The notes: generated by a model from the sequence alone, not told the origin. A stretch of DNA of 43,777 nt from Nostoc sp. LEGE 12450 (GCF_015206895.1 NZ_JADEXU010000060.1:1-43777), one strand, 5' to 3'; counted from the stretch's first letter, positions 17,343 to 26,278 are shown. Translations and numbers: made by a program.

Positions 17343-17833
17343 TTGTTATCAGTGATACGTCGGCGATCACCAATTTAGCGGCAATTCAACACTTGCAACT
17401 TCTGCCTCAACTCTACACTCAAGTCACCATTCCCGAAGCAGTATATTGTGAGCTTACCGATATCGATCCTCCCGTTCCTGGAAACTCTGAAGTTCAAACT
17501 GCTTCTTGGCTGGAAGTGCGAAAAGTTGTAAACCGCGAGATTGTTGAACGCCTTCGAGATGAGGTGAGATTAGATCCTGGAGAGTCTGAGGCGATCGCCC
17601 TTACCTTAGAACTGAGTGCTGATTTACTATTGATTGATGAACGTCGGGGTCGAGCAGAAGCTAATCGCCTGGGGTTAAGGATTACTGGATTGCTGGGTAT
17701 TTTGATTGAGGCGAAACATCAAAATCTCATACTTGCTGTCAAACCGTTGATGGATGCCTTAATTACTACATCAGAGTTTAGAGTTTCTCCAGCCCTATAC
17801 AATCAGATTTTAAATATGGTAAATGAAGTCTGA
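17339..17833 (+). CDS. DUF3368 PIN-like toxin
   Basis: 164 residues. The PIN-domain acidic residues are seen in ISDTSAITNL (Asp near position 6), in the LDPGESEAIAL segment and in LLIDERRGRAEA. This is the DUF3368 family, a predicted metal-dependent RNase toxin. It starts at GTG 17339 overlapping the UPF0175 stop. The frame is complete, with no sign of decay, so this pair is the one potentially functional toxin-antitoxin module in the cluster. Confidence 0.85.
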   Translation: MIVISDTSAITNLAAIQHLQLLPQLYTQVTIPEAVYCELTDIDPPVPGNSEVQTASWLEVRKVVNREIVERLRDEVRLDPGESEAIALTLELSADLLLIDERRGRAEANRLGLRITGLLGILIEAKHQNLILAVKPLMDALITTSEFRVSPALYNQILNMVNEV

Positions 17834-17893
17834 TGTCTAAGGAAAGTTTGGTCTAATATCTCATGACATAGTACGATTGCACTCTCAAATCCC

Positions 17894-18703
17894 TTACACC
17901 CTTTCTTCAGTAACTAATGTCAGACTAACCCATTCGCCTTTGTCGTTATAGCTACGAATCATCCTCTGGCGCAGATTTGGCTGGATTAACCAACCCGCTT
18001 CCAAAAATAAGGGTTGACGTAATTGCACCTTGAGGGGAGAAGTTGCAGAAGCGCCATCAGGTAACAATAATACTTGTACCTGTTTTTCTGGATCTTGGTC
18101 AAAGAGGATGATAGAACCTTTGATAGTAGCAGTTGAGGTAATTGTGCGATCGCCAAAAGAAGTACTTTGAATTAATCGCCTAGCATCATCAAGTTGTATT
18201 TTCAAAGTTGTAGAGTAAATATCAGGCGATCGCAAATCTCGATATATTGTCACTGCTTGTCCTCGCCATTCTCCTAACAAGTCATGTATCTGCAAAAGGG
18301 GACGTTCTGCTACCGGGGTTCCAGCTAGATGTTCTCGAATGAGAGTTAGTCCATTTAGATGACCATTTTTATCAAACAGTTGTACCAGACGTAAGCGGCG
18401 ATTTTCATGAACAAAAGCGAGTTCTCCACCAAATTCGGAAAATGGCCCTAGCTGGATTAAACCTTCAGAAAATGAACCATTTTCAAAAAATAGCAGACCC
18501 CCTCCCACAGACCTAAATTCTCTGATTACATCATCCTTTCCCGAACGGCTTAGAGTTAGGCGTACTGTCTGGTTATTGTTCAAACCTTCTAGGCAAAGAC
18601 GGCTAGAAGTATCGTTCAGAAGTGTACCTTCGGGAGAAAAGTTGGTAAATGAACCTTCCCATACACCAAGATTTTGCAGAAAACATTCCCATTGTGATTT
18701 CAT
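17894..18703 (-). CDS. DUF3598 lipocalin-like protein
   Basis: 269 residues from the start MKSQWECFLQNLGVWEGSF at 18703; the frame is open to 18730 but that extension (MTNDKGQIF) is translated heptamer repeat. Two similar halves each begin with a W-G-x motif (GVWEGSFTNF; LLGEWRGQAVTIY) and are rich in beta strands, consistent with a double lipocalin-like barrel. This fold in cyanobacteria is related to the phycobilin lyases, but the function of DUF3598 is unknown. Confidence 0.75.
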   Translation of the reverse strand: MKSQWECFLQNLGVWEGSFTNFSPEGTLLNDTSSRLCLEGLNNNQTVRLTLSRSGKDDVIREFRSVGGGLLFFENGSFSEGLIQLGPFSEFGGELAFVHENRRLRLVQLFDKNGHLNGLTLIREHLAGTPVAERPLLQIHDLLGEWRGQAVTIYRDLRSPDIYSTTLKIQLDDARRLIQSTSFGDRTITSTATIKGSIILFDQDPEKQVQVLLLPDGASATSPLKVQLRQPLFLEAGWLIQPNLRQRMIRSYNDKGEWVSLTLVTEERV

Positions 18704-18768
18704 AAAGATTTGTCCTTTGTCATTTGTCATTGGTCATTTGTACATAACCAATGCCCAATCTTTAACCC
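18704..18768. repeat. Heptamer repeat array upstream of the DUF3598 gene
   Basis: TTTGTCC/TTTGTCA units and a TTGGTCA variant fill the 65-base gap between the two minus-strand genes and provide the false upstream start of the DUF3598 frame. Confidence 0.8.
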
Positions 18769-19671
18769 CTAACCTTTAGCAAAACTTCGGACTGCAAATA
18801 AGCTTCCCATTAATCCTACAGCTGCACCGAAACTCAAGAGAATCAAGGGTAATAGTAAAACTTGGCCTGGAGTGAGTTGCACACCATTGCTGATAACTTG
18901 AATAAACTCAGGTTGATTGGCTAGCAATTTACCAAGAAACTGTTGAATCACAGAGATGAAACTCCAAGCGATCGCACCACCAACTAAACCAAAAGCAATT
19001 CCTTGTAAAATAAACGGCAGGTAAATCCAAGCTGAAGTTGCTCCCACCAGTTGCATAATTTCAATTTCTTGCCGTCGCGCCATCACAATCAACCGAATTG
19101 TGGTTGTAGTCACTGCGATCGCTGTTAGGGTCAGAATAATTGTAATTGTTAAAGTAATCCAGTTCAGACCCCGGTGCAACTGGGCAATACGTTTAACTGC
19201 TTCATCGATATACTCCACCGTCTCAACTCCGGGCAACTTAGCCAGTTGCGTTGCTAAAGTTGGTACAACTTGAGAATTACGCGCTTTCACCTTCATTTCG
19301 TCAACTAAAGGATTCTCACCTAGCTGCTGGGTAGCACCCTCAATATCAGAAATTCTCATTTCCTTAACTAACTTAGTCCAAGCTTGCTCTTTGGTAATGG
19401 TTTGCATCGCTGCAACCTCTGGCATTTTTGCGATCAGTGGCTCAATGTTTTCGGCTCGTGCATCCGGTTCAAGATAAACTGATACTTCTAGCTGACTACC
19501 GAACTGATAGAGTAGTTTTTCGACTTGCCAAGAGGTTTGCAAACTCAAACCAAATAAAAACAGTAACACTGTCACAGTACTTACAGCTGCCCAATTCATC
19601 CAACCTCCCCGCAGTAAACCGAGGAAAGTTTCTTTAAGCAGATAGTCTAGTTTCGTAAAAGATTTAAACAC
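18769..19671 (-). CDS. ftsX: Cell-division ABC transporter permease FtsX
   Basis: 300 residues. A short cytoplasmic start is followed by the first membrane helix (about 28-48), an extracytoplasmic domain (about 50-170; SQLEVSVYLEPDA) and three C-terminal helices (about 175-195, 220-245, 270-293), the standard FtsX topology. With FtsE it controls peptidoglycan hydrolases at the division site. ftsE is not adjacent; the neighbour on that side is def on the other strand. Confidence 0.9.
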   Translation of the reverse strand: MFKSFTKLDYLLKETFLGLLRGGWMNWAAVSTVTVLLFLFGLSLQTSWQVEKLLYQFGSQLEVSVYLEPDARAENIEPLIAKMPEVAAMQTITKEQAWTKLVKEMRISDIEGATQQLGENPLVDEMKVKARNSQVVPTLATQLAKLPGVETVEYIDEAVKRIAQLHRGLNWITLTITIILTLTAIAVTTTTIRLIVMARRQEIEIMQLVGATSAWIYLPFILQGIAFGLVGGAIAWSFISVIQQFLGKLLANQPEFIQVISNGVQLTPGQVLLLPLILLSFGAAVGLMGSLFAVRSFAKG

Positions 19672-19682
19672 ACATCACCCCA

Positions 19683-19770
19683 GTCAATAATTCGTAATTC
19701 GTAATTCGTAATTTATAATTCATCATTCATCATTCAGCACTCCCGATTCCCAATTCCCCACTCCTCATTC
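19683..19770. repeat. Heptamer/octamer arrays between ftsX and def
   Basis: Several copies of AATTCGT (about 19688-19712), then ATTCATC and AATTCCC-type units, fill the divergent promoter gap. Confidence 0.75.
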
Positions 19771-19826
19771 CCCAACTTGATAGAATGAAAATAGTAAGAA
19801 TTTTCACCATCTAGCCATTGAGACTC

Positions 19827-20390
19827 ATGCCTTCTGAAATTGCTGTAGAGAAAAAAAAGTTAAAAAATCCACCTTTGGAGCTTCATTATTTAGGCGATCG
19901 CGTGCTGCGTCAAGCTGCAAAGCGGGTTTCTAAAGTAGATGACGAACTTCGCCGGATGGTGCGGGAAATGCTGCAAACTATGTACAGCAAAGATGGCATT
20001 GGTTTGGCTGCCCCACAAGTGGGAATTCACAAACAACTAATTGTCATTGACCTGGAACCAGAGAACGCAGCTAATCCGCCTTTGGTGTTGATTAACCCCA
20101 TCATTAAACAAGTCAGCCATGACATCTCTGTTGCCGAAGAAGGATGCTTAAGCATTCCTAATGTATATCTAGACGTAAAGCGTCCTGAAGTCGTGGAGAT
20201 AGCCTATAAAGACGAATATGGCCGTCCTCGCACATTAAAGGCTAATGCCCTTTTAGGACGCTGCATTCAGCACGAGATGGATCACCTCAACGGTGTGGTA
20301 TTTGTAGACCGTGTAGAAAACTCCTTGACTTTAGCCCAGGAGCTATCTAAGAATGGCTTCTCGTATCAAGCGGTGAAACCAATAGCATAG
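19827..20390 (+). CDS. def: Peptide deformylase
   Basis: Removes the formyl group from new N-termini. I choose ATG 19827 (MPSEIAVEKKK, 187 residues); a TTG at 19818 is in frame. All three family motifs are seen: GIGLAAPQVG, EEGCLSIPN (metal-ligand Cys) and QHEMDHLNG (HExxH ligands and catalytic Glu). The next small gene starts 10 bases after the stop. Confidence 0.96.
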   Translation: MPSEIAVEKKKLKNPPLELHYLGDRVLRQAAKRVSKVDDELRRMVREMLQTMYSKDGIGLAAPQVGIHKQLIVIDLEPENAANPPLVLINPIIKQVSHDISVAEEGCLSIPNVYLDVKRPEVVEIAYKDEYGRPRTLKANALLGRCIQHEMDHLNGVVFVDRVENSLTLAQELSKNGFSYQAVKPIA

Positions 20391-20400
20391 GGGGCTAGTA

Positions 20401-20604
20401 GTGTATTTAACTCCAAAAAGCAGTTTATTTCTGGGTGGTTCTTGTGTAAGTGCGATCGCAGCTGTTGGTTCGATTTTTGAACTCAGTTACGGACAACCAG
20501 ATTTGGGTTTCCAAGTCACGGCAATTATCCTCGCATTGAGCATTCCACTCACCGGATTATTTTTCTTTGCCGCAGTGAAGGACGCAAGGGCTAACATGAA
20601 ATAA
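20401..20604 (+). CDS. Small two-helix membrane protein
   Basis: 67 residues from GTG 20401. Two hydrophobic segments (LFLGGSCVSAIAAVGSIFEL and VTAIILALSIPLTGLFFFAAV) and a short charged tail (KDARANMK). It is ten bases behind def, so likely co-transcribed. I do not recognise the family; it is similar in style to cyanobacterial conserved small membrane proteins. Confidence 0.65.
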   Translation: MYLTPKSSLFLGGSCVSAIAAVGSIFELSYGQPDLGFQVTAIILALSIPLTGLFFFAAVKDARANMK

Positions 20605-20619
20605 GCATCAGGTACATAA

Positions 20620-20668
20620 AAAAGGTAAAAGGATGAAGGAAAAGGCAAAATTCATTCTTTTACCTTTT
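20620..20668 (+). terminator. A/T-rich inverted repeat after the def operon
   Basis: AAAAGGTAAAAG (20620-20631) and CTTTTACCTTTT (20657-20668) form a 12-bp perfect stem followed by ATTTTTA, 16 bases after the last gene. It is a plausible terminator, although the stem is weak. Confidence 0.5.
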
Positions 20669-20744
20669 ATTTTTACTCTGGATCTTCCACTGCCTCTAAA
20701 GCTTTCAGCGTTACTAACTACGCTGCGGTTAACCCCGTCACGTC

Positions 20745-20910
20745 GGTGATACCAACACTCAATTTTTTAGTCCGCGCAGGCGGACTACCCTGCGCGTTCG
20801 CTGAAAGCGTTCTCGTAAGAGTAGACGCAAAGCGTCTATGTTTGTGTAGCCGCGTACTCCTGCGGAGAAGCAAGCTACGTGTAGCGTGCCGGAGGCTCTA
20901 TTCCATTCGC
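20745..20910. repeat. GC-rich mosaic of dispersed small palindromes
   Basis: Contains GTCCGCGCAGGCGGAC, AGACGCAAAGCGTCT and TCCTGCGGAGAAGCAAGCTACG, each a palindrome or part of one. The last unit recurs near 38060 and 39640. The rest of 20605-21166 shows no gene; a minus-strand open stretch beginning MEVPKYFDSTS at 20998 runs into this repeat and is not credible as a gene. Confidence 0.7.
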
Positions 20911-21166
20911 TGGGGATTAAGTTGATTTGGCGAAAAAATTTGACATCAAAAAGCTTTAGTAGTATACTTGTACTATCAAAGTACTTAGGAACTTCCAAAT
21001 AAAAAAATATTCAATTATTGATTGTGGGGTGGGTAACATGAGCGCCCAGTTTATATGGTGGGCAAGATGCCTACCCTACAAGATTGGATAATTTATCTCT
21101 TGTAGTTCCCTTAATTGTTGCATAAACTTTAACACTCCCGATTACGCCAACAGGAGAGCAAAATTA

Positions 21167-21592
21167 ATGAGGCTATCTAAGGTAGACTTGAGCGGTTTAG
21201 TAGCGATCGCTCACTCTGATGGATATTTGCAGTTGTTGCTAGATCGAGGTGATGAACTAGAGTTTTTGGAAATTCCGGCACCGATACAAGCTTATGAAGG
21301 ATTGCAAGAACTAAACGAGGCAATCGCCCAAACGACTGCACTACCCTTTGAAGAACCAATTGCTATGTTACCAGTTAGCTCATCAATGGCGATCGCTGTA
21401 GGATACGATCGCGACGAACAAATTTTGCAAGTTGAGTTTCAAAGTGGATCTGTTTATCAGTACTTAGGCGTAGACGAGGATACTTGGGAAGATTTACACG
21501 CCTCTGATTCAGTTGGCAGCTTTTTCAATCAAGAGATTAAAGGCAGATATAACTGCGATCGTCTAGATAATGCAGATTATACTATTGACTAA
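21167..21592 (+). CDS. KTSC-domain protein
   Basis: 141 residues. The C-terminal half (about 70-135) fits the KTSC domain: SSSMAIAVGYDRDEQIL, VEFQSGSVYQYLGVDEDTW, SVGSFFNQEIKGRYNC. The N-terminal half is acidic with no recognised domain. KTSC domains occur alone or fused to RNA- or DNA-related enzymes; their role is unknown. Confidence 0.75.
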   Translation: MRLSKVDLSGLVAIAHSDGYLQLLLDRGDELEFLEIPAPIQAYEGLQELNEAIAQTTALPFEEPIAMLPVSSSMAIAVGYDRDEQILQVEFQSGSVYQYLGVDEDTWEDLHASDSVGSFFNQEIKGRYNCDRLDNADYTID

Positions 21593-21732
21593 ATAACTGC
21601 GTTTAGGGTTTTCAATTGGTACGCGATCGAGTACACACAATTCTTGTTGTTACCCAAAGCATTAACAAGATCATACACCAGTGGTATTTTCTTCAGAGAC
21701 AATAGAGAAAGCCCACATAATCAAACGCAGTT

Positions 21733-22221
21733 ATGACGACTACACTTGTTTCTGCTGTTAAACCAAAAGCCGAAGATAGTTTTGCCATTAGCTTTGCACC
21801 ATTGTCTCTTGAAGAAATCTATGCCAAGTCTGACGATCCAGCCAACGGTGCTGTGGTTCTGATGAGTGGCGTAGTTCGCAATAAAACTGATGGTAAACCT
21901 GTAATTGCTCTAGAGTATCAAGCTTATGAACCTATGGCATTGCAGATATTTTATCAAATTGCTGCTGATATTCGCTTATCTACGTCTGATGTAAATCGGG
22001 TAGTGATTCATCATCGCACTGGACGTTTGCAAGTTGGAGAAATTAGCGTTTTAGTAGCAGTGGGTTGCCCTCATCGGAGTGAGGCATTTGAAGCTTGCCA
22101 GTATGCTATTGATACCCTCAAGCACAATGCACCTATATGGAAGAAAGAACATTGGGAAGATGGTTCTAGTCGCTGGGTAAGTATTGGTGCTTGCGAACAG
22201 TTAACAGAAAATTGTTCTTAG
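21733..22221 (+). CDS. moaE: Molybdopterin synthase catalytic subunit
   Basis: Transfers sulfur from MoaD thiocarboxylate to precursor Z to make molybdopterin, needed for nitrate reductase. 162 residues. Family motifs: GAVVLMSGVVRNKTDG, LEYQAYEPMA, HHRTGRLQVGE and KHNAPIWKKEHWEDG, which contains the active-site Lys pair. moaD and other moa genes are not in the window. Confidence 0.93.
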   Translation: MTTTLVSAVKPKAEDSFAISFAPLSLEEIYAKSDDPANGAVVLMSGVVRNKTDGKPVIALEYQAYEPMALQIFYQIAADIRLSTSDVNRVVIHHRTGRLQVGEISVLVAVGCPHRSEAFEACQYAIDTLKHNAPIWKKEHWEDGSSRWVSIGACEQLTENCS

Positions 22222-22252
22222 ACTAATTCTATGTAAAGCTGTGCTTTATTCA

Positions 22253-22282
22253 TGTAGGGGCAATTCATGAATTGCCCCTACA
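22253..22282. repeat. Perfect 30-bp palindrome after moaE
   Basis: The sequence reads identically on both strands, with arms TGTAGGGGCAATTCA and TGAATTGCCCCTACA and no loop. It lies 32 bases after moaE and could act as its terminator. Degenerate relatives occur inside the MITE at 9530. Confidence 0.8.
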
Positions 22283-22446
22283 GTCTATCGTTTTACATCA
22301 GTATTTATATTCGCAAAACAACAATTTTTGTTGCATTTGTTTACAAAAACTACATTCCTCTATTGAGGTTTGTAAATAATTTGTATTTCCACAAGGAATA
22401 TTCCTTTAGACTGATCTTTAACTGAAAAATGTGGGAATAAACACAA

Positions 22447-22767
22447 ATGCATTCGTTAAATATATTTTGTCACGAATTTGTAGTTGCTGTTTCCTTTGTA
22501 GCTTGTATTGTTGGACTGGTATTACTGTGGGACAGTAAGCAACAAAAAAGTGACGTGGAAGAAACAGAAGTGATTCTGTTTAGAATGAGCTTTACTTATT
22601 GGCTAGTTTACTGTGTAGCTTTTGGCATAGAGAAAATAATTTTACCCGAATGGGCATCTGTAGTTATGACTTTGAAAATAACTACCGCTCTGTCATATTT
22701 CTTAACTTTTTCGTGTATTGTTAGTCTGCCACTACACAAATTTGCAGTCCACCGTGTTGAAGAATAG
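22447..22767 (+). CDS. Small membrane protein, unknown
   Basis: 106 residues with three hydrophobic segments (about 8-28, 47-66 and 73-95), a charged cytoplasmic loop KQQKSDVEETE and a basic tail. I do not recognise a family. It lies between moaE and convergent minus-strand genes, and nothing nearby suggests a role. Confidence 0.6.
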   Translation: MHSLNIFCHEFVVAVSFVACIVGLVLLWDSKQQKSDVEETEVILFRMSFTYWLVYCVAFGIEKIILPEWASVVMTLKITTALSYFLTFSCIVSLPLHKFAVHRVEE

Positions 22768-22787
22768 ACATTGGGCGTGGGGAACGA

Positions 22788-23111
22788 TCAAGATTTCATT
22801 GCGATCGCTAATGCCGTTTCCAGTTCTGACTGCGCCAAAGGAGTTAAAATAAACACTTCTTGTACCGTCTTCCCCTGCCGTGCAATTACTTTATAGCCAC
22901 CGCGAATCGGTACTGAGACACGGAGTTGCATTTTTGGACAATGACCTCTTGCCCGTCCAATCACTCCCGGCGTTACCGTTTGGATGCCATCCTGCTGACA
23001 AAGACGTTCTAAAATTGGGATAAGACCAGAAAGGTGTGTCGAGTGATTCCAAACCAGTCTGGCAGCTTTTTGTGAAGCCGCTCGGAGGGAATCTGCGGTG
23101 GGTTTGCCCAT
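22788..23111 (-). CDS. DUF2103 predicted metal-binding protein
   Basis: 107 residues from MGKPTADSLRAAS at 23111; the longer frame to 23204 overlaps clpS and is unlikely. The conserved region LVWNHSTHLSGLIPIL and GVIGRARGHCPKMQLRVSVP contains the His and Cys residues that give the family its predicted metal-binding label. It starts 5 bases after clpS and forms an operon with it, suggesting a link to regulated proteolysis, which is inference only. Confidence 0.75.
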   Translation of the reverse strand: MGKPTADSLRAASQKAARLVWNHSTHLSGLIPILERLCQQDGIQTVTPGVIGRARGHCPKMQLRVSVPIRGGYKVIARQGKTVQEVFILTPLAQSELETALAIAMKS

Positions 23112-23116
23112 AATAA

Positions 23117-23410
23117 TTAAGCTGCTTCTAGAGGTGCCATTGTCAAACCTGCTCGGCGCAGCTGCTGGTGATAAAGTTCCGCAGGTTCTTGAGGTCCGAC
23201 CCAAACGATCGCTTGACCTTCATAGTGTACCTGATTAGTCAGATCCCACGCGCGATCGCCACTCATTCCCGGAATATATTTCATCAAACATTCAGCCACA
23301 TGTTGGAATGTATTAAAATCATCATTTAATACAATCACTTTGTAATTCGGATAAGTTTTACGGGTAACTTGACTAGACCGTTCAGGAGTTATAGTTGGTG
23401 CTGTGGTCAT
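23117..23410 (-). CDS. clpS: ATP-dependent Clp protease adaptor ClpS
   Basis: Delivers N-degron substrates to ClpC/ClpP. I choose ATG 23410 (MTTAPTITPERSS), giving 97 residues; the frame is open to 23458. Core motifs: YKVIVLNDDFNTFQHVAE (Asp pair binding the substrate alpha-amino group), then the VHYEGQAIVWVG and PAELYHQQLRRAGL elements of the ClpS core. It heads a two-gene operon with DUF2103. Confidence 0.9.
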   Translation of the reverse strand: MTTAPTITPERSSQVTRKTYPNYKVIVLNDDFNTFQHVAECLMKYIPGMSGDRAWDLTNQVHYEGQAIVWVGPQEPAELYHQQLRRAGLTMAPLEAA

Positions 23411-23488
23411 CCCGTAAACATCTGCTGAAAGGTTCCTAACCATAGAACAATTGGTCAATAAGATTTTACAAAACTACAAGTAACTAGT

Positions 23489-23570
23489 TTAGTCCATTGT
23501 CACTTGTCCATTGTCATTTGTCCTTTGTCCTTTGTTTTAACAAATGACCAATGACAAATGACCAATGACT
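23489..23570. repeat. Heptamer repeat element
   Basis: TTGTCAT/TTGTCCT units followed by AATGACC/AATGACA units form a fold-back array between clpS and the oxidoreductase gene (both minus strand). Confidence 0.85.
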
Positions 23571-23572
23571 AT

Positions 23573-25627
23573 CTACCGCCAATTATCCCAGTTTTCGTTA
23601 AAAATGGATGTATCGGGGAAAGCAGTGGGGTTGCCATTTTGTTGCAAAAGCCGTTTGAGAGCTTCGAGTTGTGGCTCTTGTTTGGGTAAATCATCGACTA
23701 GTTGGTAGGGTGCGATCGCATTTTTGATGGCAAAACTAGCAACAGTTCCCGCAGCTGCGCCAGACGACCATTCAAAGGAATGGACTCGATAGGCAGCAGC
23801 AGCAATATGACTAGTAGCAATGCTTTTGCCTCCTACCAGCAAATTATCAATTTTCTGAGGAATCATAGCTCTGAGAGCAATTTGGAAGGGATAAGCTTGG
23901 CCAGCACCACGCCTTTCACCTGGACGTTCTGTGTTACCAGGGGCTTCTGGGGGACTATTTACCATACAAGGATGGAAATCTATAGCGTAGTGACCAATAC
24001 CCACAGCATCGGGGAAGATGGTAGAACGAGTCCGTCGCATTGCTTTGTCTGGTGGGACTTTACCATCAATTACTGATATTGCTTCCAAACCTGCAACTGC
24101 TGCTCGTAGCCTCCGATACATATCTGCGGGCAGAGTCTTGGAGTAATACTGATCGTTGTAATCTCGGCGAGAGATATCAATTTCCCAAATACCAAAGCCA
24201 CCAGGTTGTCCCCAACTGGGGCGGCCAATGATGCGCCGTCCTTCGCGCATATAGGGATATTTGGATAAACCATGAACTGTCCCCATTGGGGAATTTAAAC
24301 CCGAAACAAAGCGGTTATTGGTTTGCTGCTGCTTTACACCCTCCCCTAGTTGGGAATCTGTAGTCCCAGCTACTAACCAGTAATAGAATGAGAGGGCATT
24401 TTCCTCAGCATTGCGGAGGGTTTCTGTCCGCAGTCCCCCCATCCAGCCTCCTGGTTGTAACTGCCCAGTTCCTTGTAACTGTTGGCGACTGTAAACTAGG
24501 TTATCCTTAGCTGTTCCGGGGCGGTAGTCGTTACCCCAAGTCCAGTTTTGCATAGAGATATCTCCTGGTGTCGCAGCAGTAAAACTTACACCTCCGAATT
24601 TTGCTGGTTTCCCTTTGGTTGGACTCCAAATACGACGATAAGTGAAGACTAAATCAAAGTTAGCCAGTCGGGTTAATTCATAGCTAAAATATGGCGCATA
24701 TTGTAAATAGAATGGGGGCATTGCCTGCGGTTGCGGTTCCTTAGTTGCCTCCATTGCAAAGGTGTAGGTAAATCCTTGAGGGCAATAAGGGTCGTTATTG
24801 GTGCTAGAAGCAGAAGGTTCTAGGTAAGAACGGGCATCAATGCCTAATCGATAGGGAACATCAGCAAGGGCAATAATTTCTCCAGTTTCGCTGGCATCTA
24901 CGACATACCACTTAGGAGCATCCCCTTTCGCCGCCTTGGGGAGGAAACGGAGAATAGTTTTGGTAAATCGAGATGAGTTTTCGTAACTATAAGAATCTTC
25001 AATACTTTGAGACAAAGTAAAGGTGTTGAGAGGTGGTGCGCCTTTTGGTGGTTGATGTTGGATAGCGATCGCACTATTAATTATTTTGCCATCAGCAGCA
25101 ATTTCCAAATCCTTAATTACCGTGTTGGGAAACCATTGCAACTTCCCTTTGCCCTGCTTTTCGGCATCTTTGAGCATATCGACCAAAATGGCGTGAGCAT
25201 CGCGGGGAAGAAAGCAGGAGTCACTTACCCAACAATCACCGGGGTTAAGTTTACCGTATTTGCGCCCAATGCGGTTTCGCAATTCTAGGTAGCCACGAGA
25301 ATAGAATTTGAGAGCCCGTTGGGTAGGGCGTTCATCTAACGCAGATGTCCCTTGAGAAGAAATTTGTCCTCCCAGCCAGTCAGTAATTTCCGTCAGACAA
25401 ACCGTTCGTCCTGCTAGCAACCCCTCGTAAGCTGTGGCGACACCAGATAGTCCACCACCTACAACTAAAATCTCGCAATTGACACTTTTATCTGGGGTTC
25501 TCGGTAGTGTAGCGATCGCCTTTGATGTTGGCGCTGCGATCGCGGGATCAAATGCAACTAAGGTAGATATTAAATTGAAACCGATCAGCGATGTCAAGCT
25601 ATAAGCTACTTTTTGTCTGTGCTTCAT
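23573..25627 (-). CDS. Secreted FAD-dependent oxidoreductase
   Basis: 684 residues. A signal peptide (about 1-31, ending AIAA) is followed by a Rossmann FAD site VVGGGLSGVATAYEG (about 55-70) and a long FAD_oxidored-type body with YVVDASETGEIIALA, SPMGTVHGLSKYPYMREGRR and the C-terminal FAD-contact LLVGGKSIATSHIAAAAYR. The substrate is unknown. Export to the periplasm or lumen of a flavin enzyme usually means Tat transport, but no twin-Arg is visible in the signal peptide. It appears monocistronic. Confidence 0.8.
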   Translation of the reverse strand: MKHRQKVAYSLTSLIGFNLISTLVAFDPAIAAPTSKAIATLPRTPDKSVNCEILVVGGGLSGVATAYEGLLAGRTVCLTEITDWLGGQISSQGTSALDERPTQRALKFYSRGYLELRNRIGRKYGKLNPGDCWVSDSCFLPRDAHAILVDMLKDAEKQGKGKLQWFPNTVIKDLEIAADGKIINSAIAIQHQPPKGAPPLNTFTLSQSIEDSYSYENSSRFTKTILRFLPKAAKGDAPKWYVVDASETGEIIALADVPYRLGIDARSYLEPSASSTNNDPYCPQGFTYTFAMEATKEPQPQAMPPFYLQYAPYFSYELTRLANFDLVFTYRRIWSPTKGKPAKFGGVSFTAATPGDISMQNWTWGNDYRPGTAKDNLVYSRQQLQGTGQLQPGGWMGGLRTETLRNAEENALSFYYWLVAGTTDSQLGEGVKQQQTNNRFVSGLNSPMGTVHGLSKYPYMREGRRIIGRPSWGQPGGFGIWEIDISRRDYNDQYYSKTLPADMYRRLRAAVAGLEAISVIDGKVPPDKAMRRTRSTIFPDAVGIGHYAIDFHPCMVNSPPEAPGNTERPGERRGAGQAYPFQIALRAMIPQKIDNLLVGGKSIATSHIAAAAYRVHSFEWSSGAAAGTVASFAIKNAIAPYQLVDDLPKQEPQLEALKRLLQQNGNPTAFPDTSIFNENWDNWR

Positions 25628-25969
25628 GGTTAAAAAACCGCTCCAAATCCTGTGTCACCTTGTAGAAGGTAGCATCCAGGAAATGTTCATCACAAGTTTA
25701 TAAGAGTAAATATATTTAAATATAAGTTTTATACCTAAAATACTCAGTATGCCGACTAAATGTACCTTGAAGTTATTAAAACTCAGTTAACAGTGCTGAT
25801 TGCTGAGTAATTTTTTCCTCATCTATGACACAACGACAGACACAACTATAGGACTCATATTTTAATTCTGAAAACATTCAGTACAACTCACAGAGGCTCC
25901 TTAACTGTTGCCTCTTGCCTCTTGTCTCTTAATACAGTTTGGTTAAGACCAAAAAATAAAAATGTGTAG

Positions 25970-26073
25970 TAGCGTGGCAAGCCTAAAATATTGGGTTCAA
26001 ACAATCTAGAAAATCCACCAACAAAAAAATATTCTCTGATGACTCAACCCCACACATTAAGCTTGCCGCGCTA
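25970..26073. repeat. MITE-like element, 13-bp inverted ends
   Basis: TAGCGTGGCAAGC (25970-25982) and GCTTGCCGCGCTA (26061-26073) are reverse complements with one mismatch around about 78 bp of non-coding sequence. Directly next to it GTTGGGTT...AACCCAAC (26078-26102) forms a second small hairpin. Confidence 0.65.
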
Positions 26074-26247
26074 GTAGGTTGGGTTGAGGGACGAAACCCA
26101 ACATTTTTTAGGGTTTGTAGGATTTCACTTCCCTACGGGACGCTACGCGAACGTTCAACTCAACTTACAAATATTCTTAAGAGTAACTAATAATGTTTAG
26201 CTGAAACTGTGCTGATTTGATCTCTTTTTCTGAAATTAAAAACTGCT

Positions 26248-26278
26248 CTTGCTGAAAGTAAACAAGAGCAGTTTTTAA
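26248..26278. terminator. Hairpin between minus-strand genes
   Basis: AAAACTGCTCTTG and CAAGAGCAGTTTTT form a 13-bp stem with a short loop followed by T-rich sequence on the plus strand and A-rich on the other. It lies just past the end of the minus-strand gene that stops at 26301, and probably terminates it. Confidence 0.6.

Noticed and set aside
20759..20998. Minus-strand 79-codon frame starting MEVPKYFDSTS
   Set aside because: The first 35 residues look slightly protein-like and may be a gene scrap, but the frame then runs through GC-rich palindromic repeats; not supported as a gene.
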